A stretch of DNA of 64,000 nt. It comes from Geosiphon pyriformis (Eukaryota > Glomeromycota > Glomeromycetes > Archaeosporales > Geosiphonaceae). Where the stretch lies: positions 251,541 through 315,540 of the forward strand of contig JAAOMT010000772.1 of the NCBI GenBank assembly GCA_016748015.1, given 5' to 3'. The position numbers were made by a program, and so were the translations under genes. Position 1 is the stretch's first letter. Each line of letters begins with the position of its first letter. The notes under the pieces were generated by a model. The model made no database searches. It saw only the letters and a program-made list of their open reading frames with translations, and was not told the DNA's origin. This document shows, piece by piece, positions 12,412-23,040 of this stretch.

Positions 12412-12718
12412 GACTAAAGAACAGGACTACTGGCCATACCAACTTGAAAGAGTGAAAAAAGATCCAAATGGAACCAGGCAAGTCCATGAAGAAACCACCA
12501 GCAATGCAAACCAAAACTAGAATGTTTGGTTTGCAATAAAAAACTCTCATCCATAACTGCGTGTAGTGCACCAAACAAAGACCCATAAATCCCACCCACT
12601 AATATTGTAACTGTTGTAACAAAAAAAAATACAGTTACCCAAAAAGACATGAAAAATGGGACAAAGAACCATGTCTTACTTGTGAAGAACCATTGCCAAA
12701 AGGGTGTGACTGGATCAA
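12412..12718 (+). pseudogene. Element B Cys-rich domain, first part
   Basis: Frames here give ECLVCNKKLSS, paired cysteines with Tyr/Asn, and PKRHEKWDKEPCLTCEE, ending at GCDWI where element C begins. The second part resumes at 22548. This is the same arrangement as in C (18840-18361) and D (45300-44615). Confidence 0.65.
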
Positions 12719-13705
12719 TATTACCAGATGTTTTTGGTCTCTTCTTAGCTTTTGTATGTTTGTTGTAATGCTGTTAATTCACAACTATGAGAAGTGTTTG
12801 AACCTCCGATAACTGAATTTATCTTCAAATTATCTCCTATAATTTAAACTGCTGGACTTATAAGTGGAATGGCCAATTCCGTACCAGTTGCTTTGTGTAG
12901 TTATATTGTAGTAAATATCAACTCTTTTTCAGGAATTGCTTGTCTGGAAGCTTACTAAAAATGTGTAGTTACTTTGTTGTAAAAGTCAACTTTTCTACAA
13001 AAATCTCGTCTGTAAGCTACCCTAATGATTATAATAAGAAAATAAAAGAAAGAAAATAAAAGAAATATAAAAGAAATAGAATTCTGTCAAGGGAAACGTT
13101 TTCTATCCAGGCCTGGAGTTACTAACAGTTTACTGAAATTGGTAGTTAATTAATTTCAAAATGTTAATTGGGTTTTTGGAGATTTTCTAAGTGCAATATT
13201 TAAAGAAATTGGTTTTTTTTTTAATTATTTGATATTTTATTTCTTTTTGTGTGTATAAGAATGGTTCTAAGTGATAAATCTAAAGTAAAATACATTTTCT
13301 CGAAGAGAGAAGCTTTTTTTTTATATAACTTGTCATAATACTATTCTATGAACTTGAACTTTGCTCTTTTCTACAATTTCGTTGAACTAAAGATACATTT
13401 CAGCAAACTACAAGTTATTTTTGCAAATTATTAGATATTTTGATGAACTATCAATTATTTTGGCGAATTTCTACAAATTTTGGCAAACTTTTAAATATTA
13501 CATATTTCAGGGTATTGTATGATTGATCATTGCATTTAGGTTACATTTGTGTTATGTACCAATTGGGTTATTAATTAAATAATCATTTCAGACATTTTGC
13601 TAATGTAATAAGTGATAATTTGAAACAATAATATATGCTAATTAATGATAGAAATTATAAAGATAATTTCATGCTAAATAATATCTCTAATTTTGTTTGG
13701 TAACA
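12719..13705 (-). repeat. Element C 3' LTR
   Basis: 987 bp, paired with 21572-22547. Differences between the two are overwhelmingly transitions. In element direction a tandem array of TTTYGGYGAAYT-like units (13377-13500 on plus) precedes a TATATAA box at about 13320-13328. Confidence 0.92.
13377..13500 (-). repeat. Tandem array upstream of TATA box in C LTR
   Basis: About six imperfect 20-30 bp units of the form TTTCGGYGAACTA are recognisable. The same array is at 22215-22335 in the other C LTR and in decayed form at about 62025-62110 in relic F. The array lies immediately upstream of the TATA-like TTATATAA in element orientation, the position of a U3 enhancer. Confidence 0.65.
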
Positions 13706-14640
13706 TAATCTTCTTCTCAAGACTGAGCTTTATTAAAGTCCAAGTACTGTCTGTAATTTCCAAATAGTAATTCAAGATTATTGAAAAATTTTGGTCTGAA
13801 AATTTTTGAAATTCCAGTTTTGTGAGCTTTCCAATGTATTGAATCTTCAAGAGTTGTAAAATTGGGTTTTGTAGGACGTTTTCACAGATGTGAAATAGGT
13901 CATAAAGTCTAAGAGCAGCTCTGAGCTTGTAGCAACTGTTTGTTGGTCCAGCTGTTGTCTTAAAATTGTTGTGGAGTTGTTTTTGAATAGCTTCTTTTGT
14001 GAGGTTTGCTGTTGTAAATTCCAGTTTTTGTTTGTAGAGTGTTTTTCTAATGTGGAAATATCTATAGATTGGAGGGTATTCAGTACTTTTCTCATTGAGA
14101 CACAGTTGAAGTTTTTGTTGAATTGTAGCATTTAGTGGAATACTAATCGGAGTAAGCATTAAGTTTTCTTTTAAAGCAAGCTTTAAAAGTTCTGGCAAGT
14201 GAATTCCAGAATAACTTCTTGTGTTCTTCTTATACGGGTGATATATTTATGAATTTGGGGCTAAATTTGTAACTACTTCTGTTTGGGTATAATTAATGTG
14301 ATTTCCAGTAACAGTAATAGATAATTCAGGTATTGTTTTTAAAGCTAACATTAGTTTTTGGGATAATTATTAAATGTTTTGAGGAATAGTCATTATAAGA
14401 GATTTGAAAATAAAAGAAAATTATTTTTGGTGTATGGGTTTTTATGTTATTTTTGCTTTGTTTTTGTGAGATTGTTTCTAAATTATAAGGAAATAACTAT
14501 AATAATAAATTTAAGTTAAGTGTTCAAGTTGGAAAGTTGTTTAATGACAACTATTGGTTCTAAATTTTGAGGAATATCTTTGGGATTAATTAAAGGGGAA
14601 TGTGTACCAATTTGTAAAATTAATGGTTCAGAATTGTGTC
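13674..14640 (-). pseudogene. Element C Pol C-terminal tail
   Basis: An open stretch 14198-13674 of 174 codons follows the integrase and ends within the LTR. It has no recognised domain. Its LRLYDLFHICENVLQNPILQ and LTKLEFQKFSDQNFSIILNY align by pattern with the B tail (VYGIFKAFENCHKVLLDPIM; LTNSKFQELQQQVNNTVLDYY) at 26750-26995. The tail is thus conserved between families. ATG at 14198 may not be the real start; it could be an extension of Pol. Confidence 0.65.
13706..13724 (-). promoter_or_regulatory. Polypurine tract of element C
   Basis: Minus strand GAGAAGAAGATTA lies directly before the 3' LTR. It doubles as coding sequence: the Pol tail reading frame runs through it and stops inside the LTR at 13674. 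Confidence 0.65.
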
Positions 14641-15925
14641 TGGAATTATAGTGTTTCAAACAATCACCATGTGCAACTTTTGCTAGGATTTTGTCATCAA
14701 GTCTTAGTTTGTATGATCCGTTGCCTAGAACTTCATGGATAAAGAATGGTTCATCACATTTATTTTCAAATTTTCCACTTCATTGTTTTTTAGCTTTAGT
14801 TCTGTGTAAGAAAACTTTGTTTTTGATTTTAAATTCATTGGTAACTAGAGGCAATTTGTTGTCATGCTGTTCTTTTTGTTGAGCTTGGAAGTATTTAATA
14901 TGGGTGGCTACTATTTGTTGTTTTCCTTCCAATGTACTATGCAGAGTGTAGGCTCTTTGTTGTAGTGTTTCTTGAAAGTTGTCTTTATTAATTGGTTGTA
15001 CTGAGTATGTTTTCATTGTGAAACTAAATGGTAACGTTGCTGTCTTTCTGTAGGTTAAATCAAATGGTGTGTGTTTTGTGGTATCTTGTTTTAGTGTTCT
15101 ATATGCTAGTAACACTGATGGAATAAAGAGATCCCATTCTTGCTCAAAATTAGTTGAGACTTTGGCTAATGATTCACACAATGTTCTGTTGAAACATTCT
15201 ACAAGTCCATTTGTTTGTAAATAGTAGGACAAAAATAATAGTCTCTTGACATTAAATTGTTCACAAATTTCCTGGATTAAATTGTTCACAAAATGTGTTC
15301 CTTGATCAGATAAAAGTTCTATTAGACATCTATGTCTACAAATGATGTCTTCGTAGATGAAGTTTGCTACTGATTTTGTATCTGCTCTTTGGATGGCTCT
15401 AGCTTCAGGCCATTTGGTAAGATAATCTACTGCAACTGCAATATAATGATTTCCTTGGGTTGTGATAGGTAATGGTCTGATTAAATCAATTCCAACTCTG
15501 TCAAAAGGCTGTCCAACTTTGATTGGGTTTAAAGGTTCTGTAGGACAAGTTCCTCCTCTTCTTTGACAACTATCACAAGACTTAACATATTCATGAATGT
15601 TTTTTCTCATTTGAGGCCAAAAGTAATATTCTAGTGTTCTCTGGGTGGTGCTGTCTTTTCCTAGATGTGCTGATGAAGAGTCTGAGTACATGTTATATAA
15701 AATGGTCTCTCTTTTATGTTCTTGTATTAATCTGAGTGGATTGTTTGAGTTCTTGAAGTTTTGATAATAAATTATGTTTTTGTATAAGAAGTATTGTTTG
15801 ACTTGTTGTTGTAATTGGTGTTTTTCATCTGCAAACCAATCTGTTGGGATTGTTAATGTCTTCAAATATTGTTTAAGATTGTTGTAGTTTTCAGGGTTTA
15901 TTGTTTGTTGTTTTTGTTACTGCTA
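14641..15925 (-). pseudogene. Element C integrase with DDE retained
   Basis: The 361-codon stretch 15865-14780 begins in the zinc-binding domain (SSSAHLGKDSTT ... CDSCQRRGG; the first His is not obvious). It continues with the core: VGIDLI (Asp), LLSDQGTHF (Asp), TNGLVECFN (Glu). The C-terminal part reads FKIKNKVFLHRTKAKKQ, then, after a stop, CDEPFFIHEVLGNGSYKLRL, a GPY/F-like module. Integrase joins the cDNA to the target. It is in a different frame from RT, presumably a decay frameshift. Confidence 0.9.
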
Positions 15926-17330
15926 ATTCAAATGGGTGTTGGTTTTATGTTCTAATCTTGCCTTATTCTTGAGAGACAATCAACATTGGCATGGAGTTTT
16001 CCTGGTTTGTGATATACAATGTATTAGTAGTTAGCTAAAAATCTTGTTCATTGGGTTTGTTTGGCATTCAGCTGAGTGTTTTTATTTTGAAGCCATTTGA
16101 GTCCAATATTATCAGTGATAATGTCAAATTCTTTAGGCCTGAGATAAAAGTTGAAGTGGTGTAAGGCCCAAATTATGGCTGCTGTTTCTAGTTCTGTGGC
16201 AGGGTAGTTTTTCTCAGCTGGTTTTAATGTTTTGCTAGCATAAGTGATTACTCACTCATTTCTGTTGTCATCTAATTGTGATAAGATGGCACCAAAGGCA
16301 GTGTAAAAAGCGTCTGTAGTTAGTCAAAATTGGTTACTGAAGTCTGAGTAGGCAAGAATTGGAGCTGTTGTTAGCTTTTCCTTGAGAATTTCAAAAGCTT
16401 TTTGGTGTTTTTCCATCCATTTGTATTCGACGTTTTTAGTAGTAAGCTGGTTGAGAGGTTTTGTGATTTCTGAGAATTTTTTAATAAATTTTTGGTAATA
16501 GGATGCTAATCCAATAAATCCTCTTAATTCTGTGGTATTTTGTGGAGTCTTGAAGTTTTTGACAGTGTTGATTTTTCTGGGGTCTGGTTTAATTCCATCT
16601 TTGCTAACAATGTGACCAAGAAAGGCCAAACTCGTTTTTCCGAAGTAGCATTTTTCGATGTTCAGTTTCAATCCTGTTTTCCGTAATTATTGAAAAACTT
16701 CGTGCAGATGTTTTAAGTATAATTCAAAAGATGGTAAATAAACATCAATATCATCGAGATAGACAACTACTGATTTCCAAAGGAGGTCTTTATAAACAAT
16801 ATCTATGAGTCTTTGAAATGTTGCTGGTGCATTGCATAATCCAAAAGGCATTACGTTGAACTTGTAATTTCCTCTTTGAGTGGTGAATGCTGTTTTGGGG
16901 TGATCTTTGGGATCCATGGCAACTTGCCAGTATCCACTCTTTAAATCTAATGTCGAAAAGTATTTGGACTTCTCAAGAGCATCTAGCATGTTATCAATTC
17001 GGGGAAGAGGGTAGGCATCTCCAATAGTAACATTATTGAGTTGTCAATAATCAATACAAAATCATATCTTTCTATTTTTCTTTTTAACTAAGACCATAGG
17101 TGAAGCCCATGGACTCATTCATGGTTGAATAAGCCCATTGTTAAGCATCCATTGTACTTCTTTGCAGATAAATTGGTGACTTTCTGAAGCAATTTGGTAG
17201 ACTTGCTGTCATCTTGGTTTGGCATCTCCTATATAGATTTGGTGTTGAACCAAATCAGTTCTTCCTAAGTCATTGTTGTTTTCGGCAAAGATATTAGCAA
17301 ATTCTGCAATTAGCTCTTTAAGCTGGTTTT
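15926..17330 (-). pseudogene. Element C reverse transcriptase and RNase H
   Basis: Stretches 16989-16687 and 16671-16324 plus flanks give a nearly complete RT: LDLKSGYWQVAMDPKDHPKT, FGLCNAPATFQRLID, the intact catalytic VVYLDDID, and FLGHIVSKDGIKPDPRKI. RNase H follows (AFGAILSQLDD; ITYASKTLKPAEKNY; ELETAAIIWALHHF). Several single stops fall at otherwise conserved residues. It shares its frame with gag-PR-dUTPase. Confidence 0.92.
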
Positions 17331-17730
17331 GTTGTTGTGGTTTAAGTTGTCCTATGTTGATTCGAGATAGTTTTTCTATGACAACATGGTAATTTTCAGA
17401 GCTGGGGTTTGGGTTGATTTTTGGTAGTGAATGTCCAATGATTTCTGAGAAATTGGGAACTGTTTGGGGTAGTTCTTGTTGAAAGATGTTACTGTGAATG
17501 ACTCCAATTTCTAAGTTATTTAATAAAACTATGGAATAATTGTTGGAATTGTAAAAAGTAACTCAGACTTTCTTTGTTCCTTCTGGAATATAAATGTTTG
17601 GGATTGAAATATTATGTTCCAAACAAATTTGTTCATTGGATTCAAAAATTTGTTGTGTGGTTGTTGGCTTTGGGCAGGTGTAGATTTCCAGATGTTCTCC
17701 AAAAGATGAAATAGTAATTGGTTGTAGAAG
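17331..17730 (-). pseudogene. Element C linker between dUTPase and RT
   Basis: Pol coding of low complexity without a named domain. The best open stretch, 17762-17529, is frameshifted and overlaps the dUTPase end. It includes SPFGxxxW-like aromatic residues and Gln/Asn runs. It joins the dUTPase to RT in all copies. Confidence 0.45.
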
Positions 17731-18340
17731 TCATAAAATCTGGTGAGATTCACTTTGTTCATTAAGAGCTATGTTTACTGGAACTGTGAATTGTCCAGTT
17801 GAACCAAAACCATTGGTTCCTCTTTCACTTTTTCCCAATTGTTCTCTTTGACTGACTAATTGTAAACCCGAAATGTTGATTAAGGGTAAATAAATAGCTT
17901 GAGCAATTTTTTCAGCATGTTCAATCTGAAAAGGTTTATCAGTTTCATTTTGTAACATGATTGTAATGTCTCCTGTATATCCAGCATCTATGATTCCTCC
18001 TTTAATATTGATTCCTTTGCTTGCCAATGATGATCGTGAAGCAATTTGGATCATTGCTTCTAGTAGAATTTTGAGGACAATTTTGAAGTTGATTTTGGTA
18101 AGGGAATTTGGTTGAAGAACCAAAGTGTTTTTTCCTGGATATTGTAAATCGTATTCAGTATCAATTTCATGTGCTTTTTCTGGTTTTATTCCTTGTCCAT
18201 TGTTGTTGAAGTATTTGAGTTGTGAAACAGGCTGATTTTTGATGAGGTAGATGGGTGTTGTTTCAATTTTTTCTGTTGCTTCAGGTTCTCCAAATTCAAT
18301 TTTGTATTCATTACTTTTGCTGGATAATAGAATGCTAAGA
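17731..18340 (-). pseudogene. Element C dUTPase domain (motifs 2-5 intact)
   Basis: All five trimeric dUTPase motifs can be placed. They are IDTEYDLQY (motif 1, altered), SRSSLASKGINI (2), GIIDAGYTGDI (3, with the Asp and Tyr that contact deoxyuridine), KIAQAIYLPL (4) and RGTNGFGSTG (5, the P-loop-like tail). Canonical dUTPases are about 140-150 residues and this fits. Motif 5 is essentially canonical, which suggests the domain was functional until recently. It lies between the Cys-rich domain and RT in the same frame as both. Confidence 0.88.
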
Positions 18341-19000
18341 GCATAGCATTCAGGACACCATTATTTGTTACATGGCATTATACACTCCTCACATAATTTA
18401 ATGTTCATTTGCTCTAATCGTTGAATTTGAGCTTCTTGGATTGGGTAGGTGTGACTTGTGATTTGGTGGTATACTTCTACTTCATCTTCATAATTGAATC
18501 CAGCTAATTCCAATGTATATTCAATATATTCAGCTTTTTTCCTTTGAAGGACATCTTCTTTGGTTTCTCTGTTAATTAAAACCATGACAAGTTCATAGAT
18601 CATTTCGGCATCATAGGGGTAGTGATAGAGTTTGCTGAGGATGCTGTTGTATATGGCATTGAAAGGTGTTCCATGTTTTACTTTTTCTGCAATAGAAAGA
18701 GCATATTGACAAGTTTGATCGCAGACTCCTTTTCTAAATACAACATCAATCCAATCACATTCATCGGGAAGCTGCTTTTCACAAGTAAAACAGGGTGTTT
18801 CATCCCATTTTCTGCTTCTTTTGATCAAGTGGCCTCATCATTCTCGATGGCAGGTCTTGCAATAGTAGCAGGTGTAACTTTCATATTCTTCCTCAGGTGA
18901 AATACAAGCTCCCATTAACGATAGTTTCTTGTGGCAGTCTTTATATTTAAGGGAAATGTAGGGATATTGTTTCCTTGGCTCAGTCTTTGAGTAAGGGATA
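18341..19000 (-). pseudogene. Element C Cys-rich domain
   Basis: Stretch 18828-18361 and the end of the preceding stretch form one region. Order: YKDCHKKLSLMGACISPEEE, YTCYYCKTCHRE, PCFTCEKQLPDECDWIDVVF, KGVCDQTCQY, about 100 helical residues rich in Tyr/Glu (INRETKEDVLQRKKAEYIEY), then LCEECIMPCNK and CPEC. Four to five CxxC/CxxxC pairs suggest two zinc-binding clusters separated by a helical segment. I recognise no named family. It could be a nucleic-acid-binding or ubiquitin-ligase-like module. Confidence 0.75.
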
Positions 19001-19830
19001 TTCCATTCAGGGGTTTTGGGTTTGGAGTGTGAGGTAAAATGTTCTTGTTCAGTTTCATCAGCCCAATTAGATGTTGACCCAAGAGCCATGAATGTTTCAA
19101 TTATTGGTTTTTTTTCTTCTGGTTCGAATTCAAAAGCTGGGGCTTTTTCAGAGTATTTGTTGAATGTACCACAAGTGACAGGTACTTCAGCATGTTGTCT
19201 TTGGTAAGAGATTTGTAGTTCTTGGGTTTTCCAGTCTAATTTTGCATTGGCTTTTTGAAGCCAGTCATTTTTAACAAGAGCTTGATACTGAGGAGCATCT
19301 ATTACAAGAACTTTAACTGGAATGGTAATTCCATCAAGAGTGAACAGAAAATTATCAATTTCTCTCACTGGAGTCTTTTTCATGCCATCGGCAGTAACAA
19401 TTACTATTTGAGCTAGTTGGTTAACATTTCTCTTTAACTGTTGCATCAACTGGTAAGTAATAATACTTCTAACAGATCTACTGTCTAGAATTAAGCAAAT
19501 TGTCTTTTCTTCAACTTCAGTTTCAGTATACATAGCTGTAATTGCTTTCTGTTTATTTGCAGCAGCATTGCTGAGTAAAAATGGTGATTTATTGGCTTTG
19601 AACTCAAAAGGAAAGATATTAAAGAGATTGGCATTTTCAGCAATTCTGGCTGGTAGAATAGTGGTGTGATTATAAGAAAGATTTTGTTGTTGTGCTACAG
19701 CTTTACCTTTTGAGAGTGCAGTATAGTAAAAATTTTGTTTTTCTGGCATTGTTAAATAACTGGGTTGAGTGTGATAGTGGTTGGGTCTTGGTTGAGCAGG
19801 ATTTTGGTGAACCAATTGGTTGTTCGAACT
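19001..19830 (-). pseudogene. Element C retropepsin-like aspartic protease
   Basis: Part of the 325-codon stretch 19815-18838. It reads AMYTETEVEEKTICLILDSR (DSG changed to DSR), QLMQQLKRNVNQLAQIVIVT, REIDNFLFTLDGITIPVKVL, and then VKNDWLQKANAKLDWKTQEL, which marks the PR end. It is in frame with gag upstream and with the Cys-rich domain downstream. Confidence 0.88.
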
Positions 19831-20260
19831 GATTCTATTGTTGTTTACTTGGTATTAATTTTGTGGTGTAAATTGATTTTGTGTAATTAATCTTCGAGCA
19901 GATACTTAATAATGTTGTGTTGGTGGTTGTTGGTATTGCTGTTGGATTAACTGTGGGATAGGCTGATAATAGTTATTTTGGTATTGGGGTCTTGGTAAAT
20001 AGTAAGCTGGTGGTGGTGGTGGTTGGTAATAAGATTGTTGTGACAAAGAATAATGTTGATTACTCCTGTTTTGTTGGTTTCATTATAGCTTTCTGCAATC
20101 TTTTTTCCAGTGGCCAGGAATTCCACAATAATGGCAATTCTGAGGCTGGTTATTAGAAAATGGTGCGAAGTTATTTTGATTTTATCTTTGGGGTGGTTGA
20201 TATCTTTGAGATTGCTGTTGTTGTTGTTGGTTGGTGAAATAGTTTTCAACTTTCTTGGTT
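19831..20260 (-). pseudogene. Element C Gag zinc knuckle and Gln/Pro-rich linker
   Basis: 20136-20095 encodes a perfect CCHC knuckle, CHYCGIPGHWKKDC, flanked upstream by a run of Gln and downstream by a Gln/Tyr/Pro-rich linker leading to PR. The knuckle is the nucleocapsid RNA-binding motif. It stays in the Gag-Pol frame with three stops. Confidence 0.88.
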
Positions 20261-20847
20261 AATTGGTCAATCTTTTCTTCAGCTGCTGAGCTGGTTTCTC
20301 TAATAGCCAGGTTAACAAGTTTGGTATGGTTGGCTTCTTCCATGGCCATTTCATAGTTTTTTGCCTGTTAAATAGCAGTGGCTAAATCTTCTAGTGCATG
20401 TGGACAAACTTTCTTGATAAATTTGTCTTTTAGTCTAGCAATGAATTGATCCAAGATTTGTGCATTGGAGTAGTATTCATTGGTTTTCAATTGCCAAATC
20501 CTTCTAAGCAGTTTGTTGAATTTCCCAAGATAGGTCATAACTGATTTACTTGGTTTTTGCTTGATATTTCGGAACCGATTTCGAAGGGTAATGGAAGTGT
20601 TATTGTCAGTGAACTGTGTTAAAAAAGCAGTTTTGAATGCTTTCCAGTGTTCTGGTGGGGCTTCCAAGTTTTCAAACCATTTACTGGCCATTTTTTGTAA
20701 GAAGTATAGAATTGCTTTTAATATTCTGGCAGCGTTCCAACTATTTGCATCTTCTGTTTTTGAGACTTTGTCAAGCCATTCTTGAGGACTGGTTTCACTG
20801 TCTTCTCCTGTAAACTCAGGGATTTTTGCGATATATGTGAAGGCCAT
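20261..20847 (-). pseudogene. Element C Gag capsid domain
   Basis: Stretch 20847-20368 starts with ATG (MAFTYIAKIPEF), the first Met in the Gag frame, and matches the retrotransposon gag fold: WLDKVSKTE, KMASKWFENLEAPPEHWKAF, AFLTQFTDNNTSITLRNRF, NAQILDQFIARLKDKFIKKV. In D the same segment starts MAFAPIAKLKKF. This ATG is the natural candidate for a capsid start. Confidence 0.88.
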
Positions 20848-21567
20848 TTCTTCTTTATTTTCTGAGTCTTCTGTTTTTTGTTCTGATTTGGTCTTTTCAC
20901 TTCGATTTTCTGCTAAGTAGTTAATAAGGTTTGTGCTGGTTAATATTGGTTTCTGTTGTTGAATAGGGCTTTTGGGTGACTGAAAATCTTCTATTCTTGA
21001 AAACCAAATAAGTGGTGAGTTTGGTGTTTGCAGTTGAGCAAGTAAAGCTGAAAATAGTGTAATTGAGAGTGGTAATTTAAAGCTGGTTCCTTGTTCTGGA
21101 GTTTGTAAATGTTTGGCAGTAGTTTTAGGTGTATTAAGAATAGTTCTGAGTTTTTGTTTCCTTTTTTCTTTTTCTTCTTCTGTTTTTGATTCAAAACTAA
21201 GAGAAAATTTCTGTTCTACTGAGTAATCCTCTTTACAATATTAAATGATATTGAAGTTGAGTTCTTGGAAATATGTTTCAAGTGTTTGACTGTTAAAATT
21301 CTGAGTGTTTAGACGAGAGTGATGTACTAAGCTTTCATATAAGTTGTGTCTAACTTCTGAAATGTTGTAGTCTCTAAAAAAATAATTGTTGATGTGATTT
21401 TCAATGTACTGGTAAAGTGTTTTCTTAAATGTTTCAATTCCGTCTGGGATGTTAAATCTCTGCTTGCAATGGGTGTAGATTGACTGATAATACTCTAGAG
21501 TTCTTGAATCTGTTTGAGTTGCCACTTTTGAAGTTGTTGTTGCTGTGTTATTTCCGTGGGAGAGCAC
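20848..21567 (-). pseudogene. Element C Gag N-terminal region without any in-frame ATG
   Basis: This is about 240 codons in the same frame as the capsid, with one stop at 21241. It opens just after an in-frame TAA in the LTR end and begins with GTG (LSHGNNTATTTSKVATQ). No Met occurs before MAFTYIAK at 20847. The second half is Lys/Glu/Gln-rich (FESKTEEEKEKRKQKL). It is at the same place as the Met-free regions of B and D, which suggests a conserved domain whose translation starts in some non-standard way. Confidence 0.65.
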
Positions 21568-21571
21568 TAAA
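21550..21571 (-). other. Primer-binding site of element C
   Basis: Minus strand TTTAGTGCTCTCCCACGG follows the LTR end. TGG is decayed to TAG. A partly complementary AGAGACCAAA lies in the adjacent LTR end. Confidence 0.55.
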
Positions 21572-21883
21572 TATTACTGGAGGTTTTTGGTCTCTTCTTA
21601 GCTCCTGTATGTTTGTTGTAATGCTGTTAATTCATGACTATGGAAAGTGTTTAAACCTTCAATAACTGAATTTATCTTCAAATTATCTCCTATAATTTGA
21701 ACTACTGGGCTTATAAGTGAAATGGCCAATTCTGTGCCAGTTGCTTTGTGTAGTTACATTGTAGTAAATGTCAACTCTTTCCCAGGAATTGCTCATCTGG
21801 AAGCTCACTAAAAATGTGTAATTATTTTGCTGTGAAAGTCAACTCTTTTACAAGAATCTCATCTGTAGGCTACCCTAATGATT

Positions 21884-21915
<32 letters not shown>

Positions 21916-22547
21916 AAATAGAATTTTGTCAAGGGAAACGTTTTCTATCCAGGCCTGGAGTCACTAATAGTTTACTGAAATTGGTAGCTAATCAATTTCA
22001 AAACATTAGTTGGGTTTTTGGAGATTTTCTAAGTGCAATATTTAAAAAAATTGGTTTTTTTTTGAATTATTTGATATTTTATTTCTTTTTGTGTGTATAG
22101 GAATGGTTCTAAGTGATAAATTTAAAGTAAGATACATTTTTTTGAAGAAAGAAGCTTTTTTTTTATACAACTTGTCATAACACTATTCTATGAACTTAAA
22201 CTTTGCTTTTTTCTACAATTTCACTGAACTAAAGATACATTTCGGTGAACTACAAGTTATTTCTACAAACTATTAGATATTTTGGTGAACTATTAATTAT
22301 TTCGGCAAATTTCTACAAATTTTGGTAAACTTTTGAATGTTACATATTTCGGGGTATTGCATGATTGATCATCGCACTTAGGTTACATTTGTGTTATGTA
22401 CCAATTGGATTATTAATTAAATAATAATTTCGGATATTTTGCTAATGTAATAAGTGATAATTTGAAACAATAATATATGCTAATTAATGATAGGAATTAT
22501 AAAAATAATTTCATGCTAAATAATATCTTTAATTTCATCTGGTAACA
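21572..22547 (-). repeat. Element C 5' LTR
   Basis: 976 bp. It starts TATTACTGG on plus and ends CTGGTAACA, followed by TTGA (TSD) and the resumed coding of element B. The array is at 22215-22335 and a decayed TATA-like stretch at about 22160. Confidence 0.92.
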
Positions 22548-23040
22548 TTGACATGCCAGGCAGAGGAGGAACATGTGATGCAACTTGCCAATACATGATT
22601 CTTATCTGTGACTGGATAAGAGAAGAAACGCTATTCGAAGCAGCATTTAACAAAGTATTAAGAAAACTGCAGCACTACTTACATTACAAGGATGAGTTAT
22701 ACAACACTGCACAAGCCAAAGTAAGAAGAAAAACTGCTGAAGAAATACAATGTTGGAAAGTGTCAGCTGAAATAGCTGACAAAGTCACCAACTACAACAT
22801 ATTCGACCCAGTGGACAAATTCCAAAAAAATTATCAACAGCTGTGTTCCACTTACCAAGAACAGGAACAATATTTTACCCAGATCAACACTTATCTTTGT
22901 GAAAACTGTTTTATCCCATGCCAAAGTGAGCACTGTGAAGAGTGTCAATACAAAAGAGACTTGGCAAGAAAAATGGAAATTGAGAATCAGCAGTACCAAA
23001 ATCAATTAATAAATCAACAAGACTTATCTAATGGTCCTGA
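22548..23040 (+). pseudogene. Element B Cys-rich domain, second part
   Basis: Stretch 22553-23260 resumes the domain after element C: GRGGTCDATCQYMIL, a helical middle with ICDWIREETLFEAAFNKVLR and AKVRRKTAEEIQC, then LCENCFIPCQSEHCEECQYK, matching C and D. The KDLARKMEIENQQYQNQL tail is closely echoed in element M at about 58680. Confidence 0.78.

Larger units (their letters stand above)
12719..22547 (-). mobile_element. Element C: best preserved Ty3/Gypsy element with dUTPase
   Basis: It has LTRs at 12719-13705 and 21572-22547 with inverted ends TATTACCAG/CTGGTAACA. It is inserted in the Cys-rich domain of B; the flanks TCAA (12715-12718) and TTGA (22548-22551) are a 4-bp TSD differing by two transitions. 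Coding on the minus strand from 21567 to 16324 is in one frame (gag, PR, Cys-rich, dUTPase, RT), broken by scattered stops. Integrase and Pol tail follow in shifted frames. YLDD of RT, dUTPase motif 5 and the integrase Asp/Asp/Glu are retained. Confidence 0.92.

Noticed and set aside
12380-12650. Minus-strand ORFs with hydrophobic character
   Set aside because: Shadows of the Cys-rich coding of element B on plus.
14691-14882. Plus-strand ORF opposite integrase end of C
   Set aside because: Shadow of the GPY/F-like integrase C-terminus on minus.
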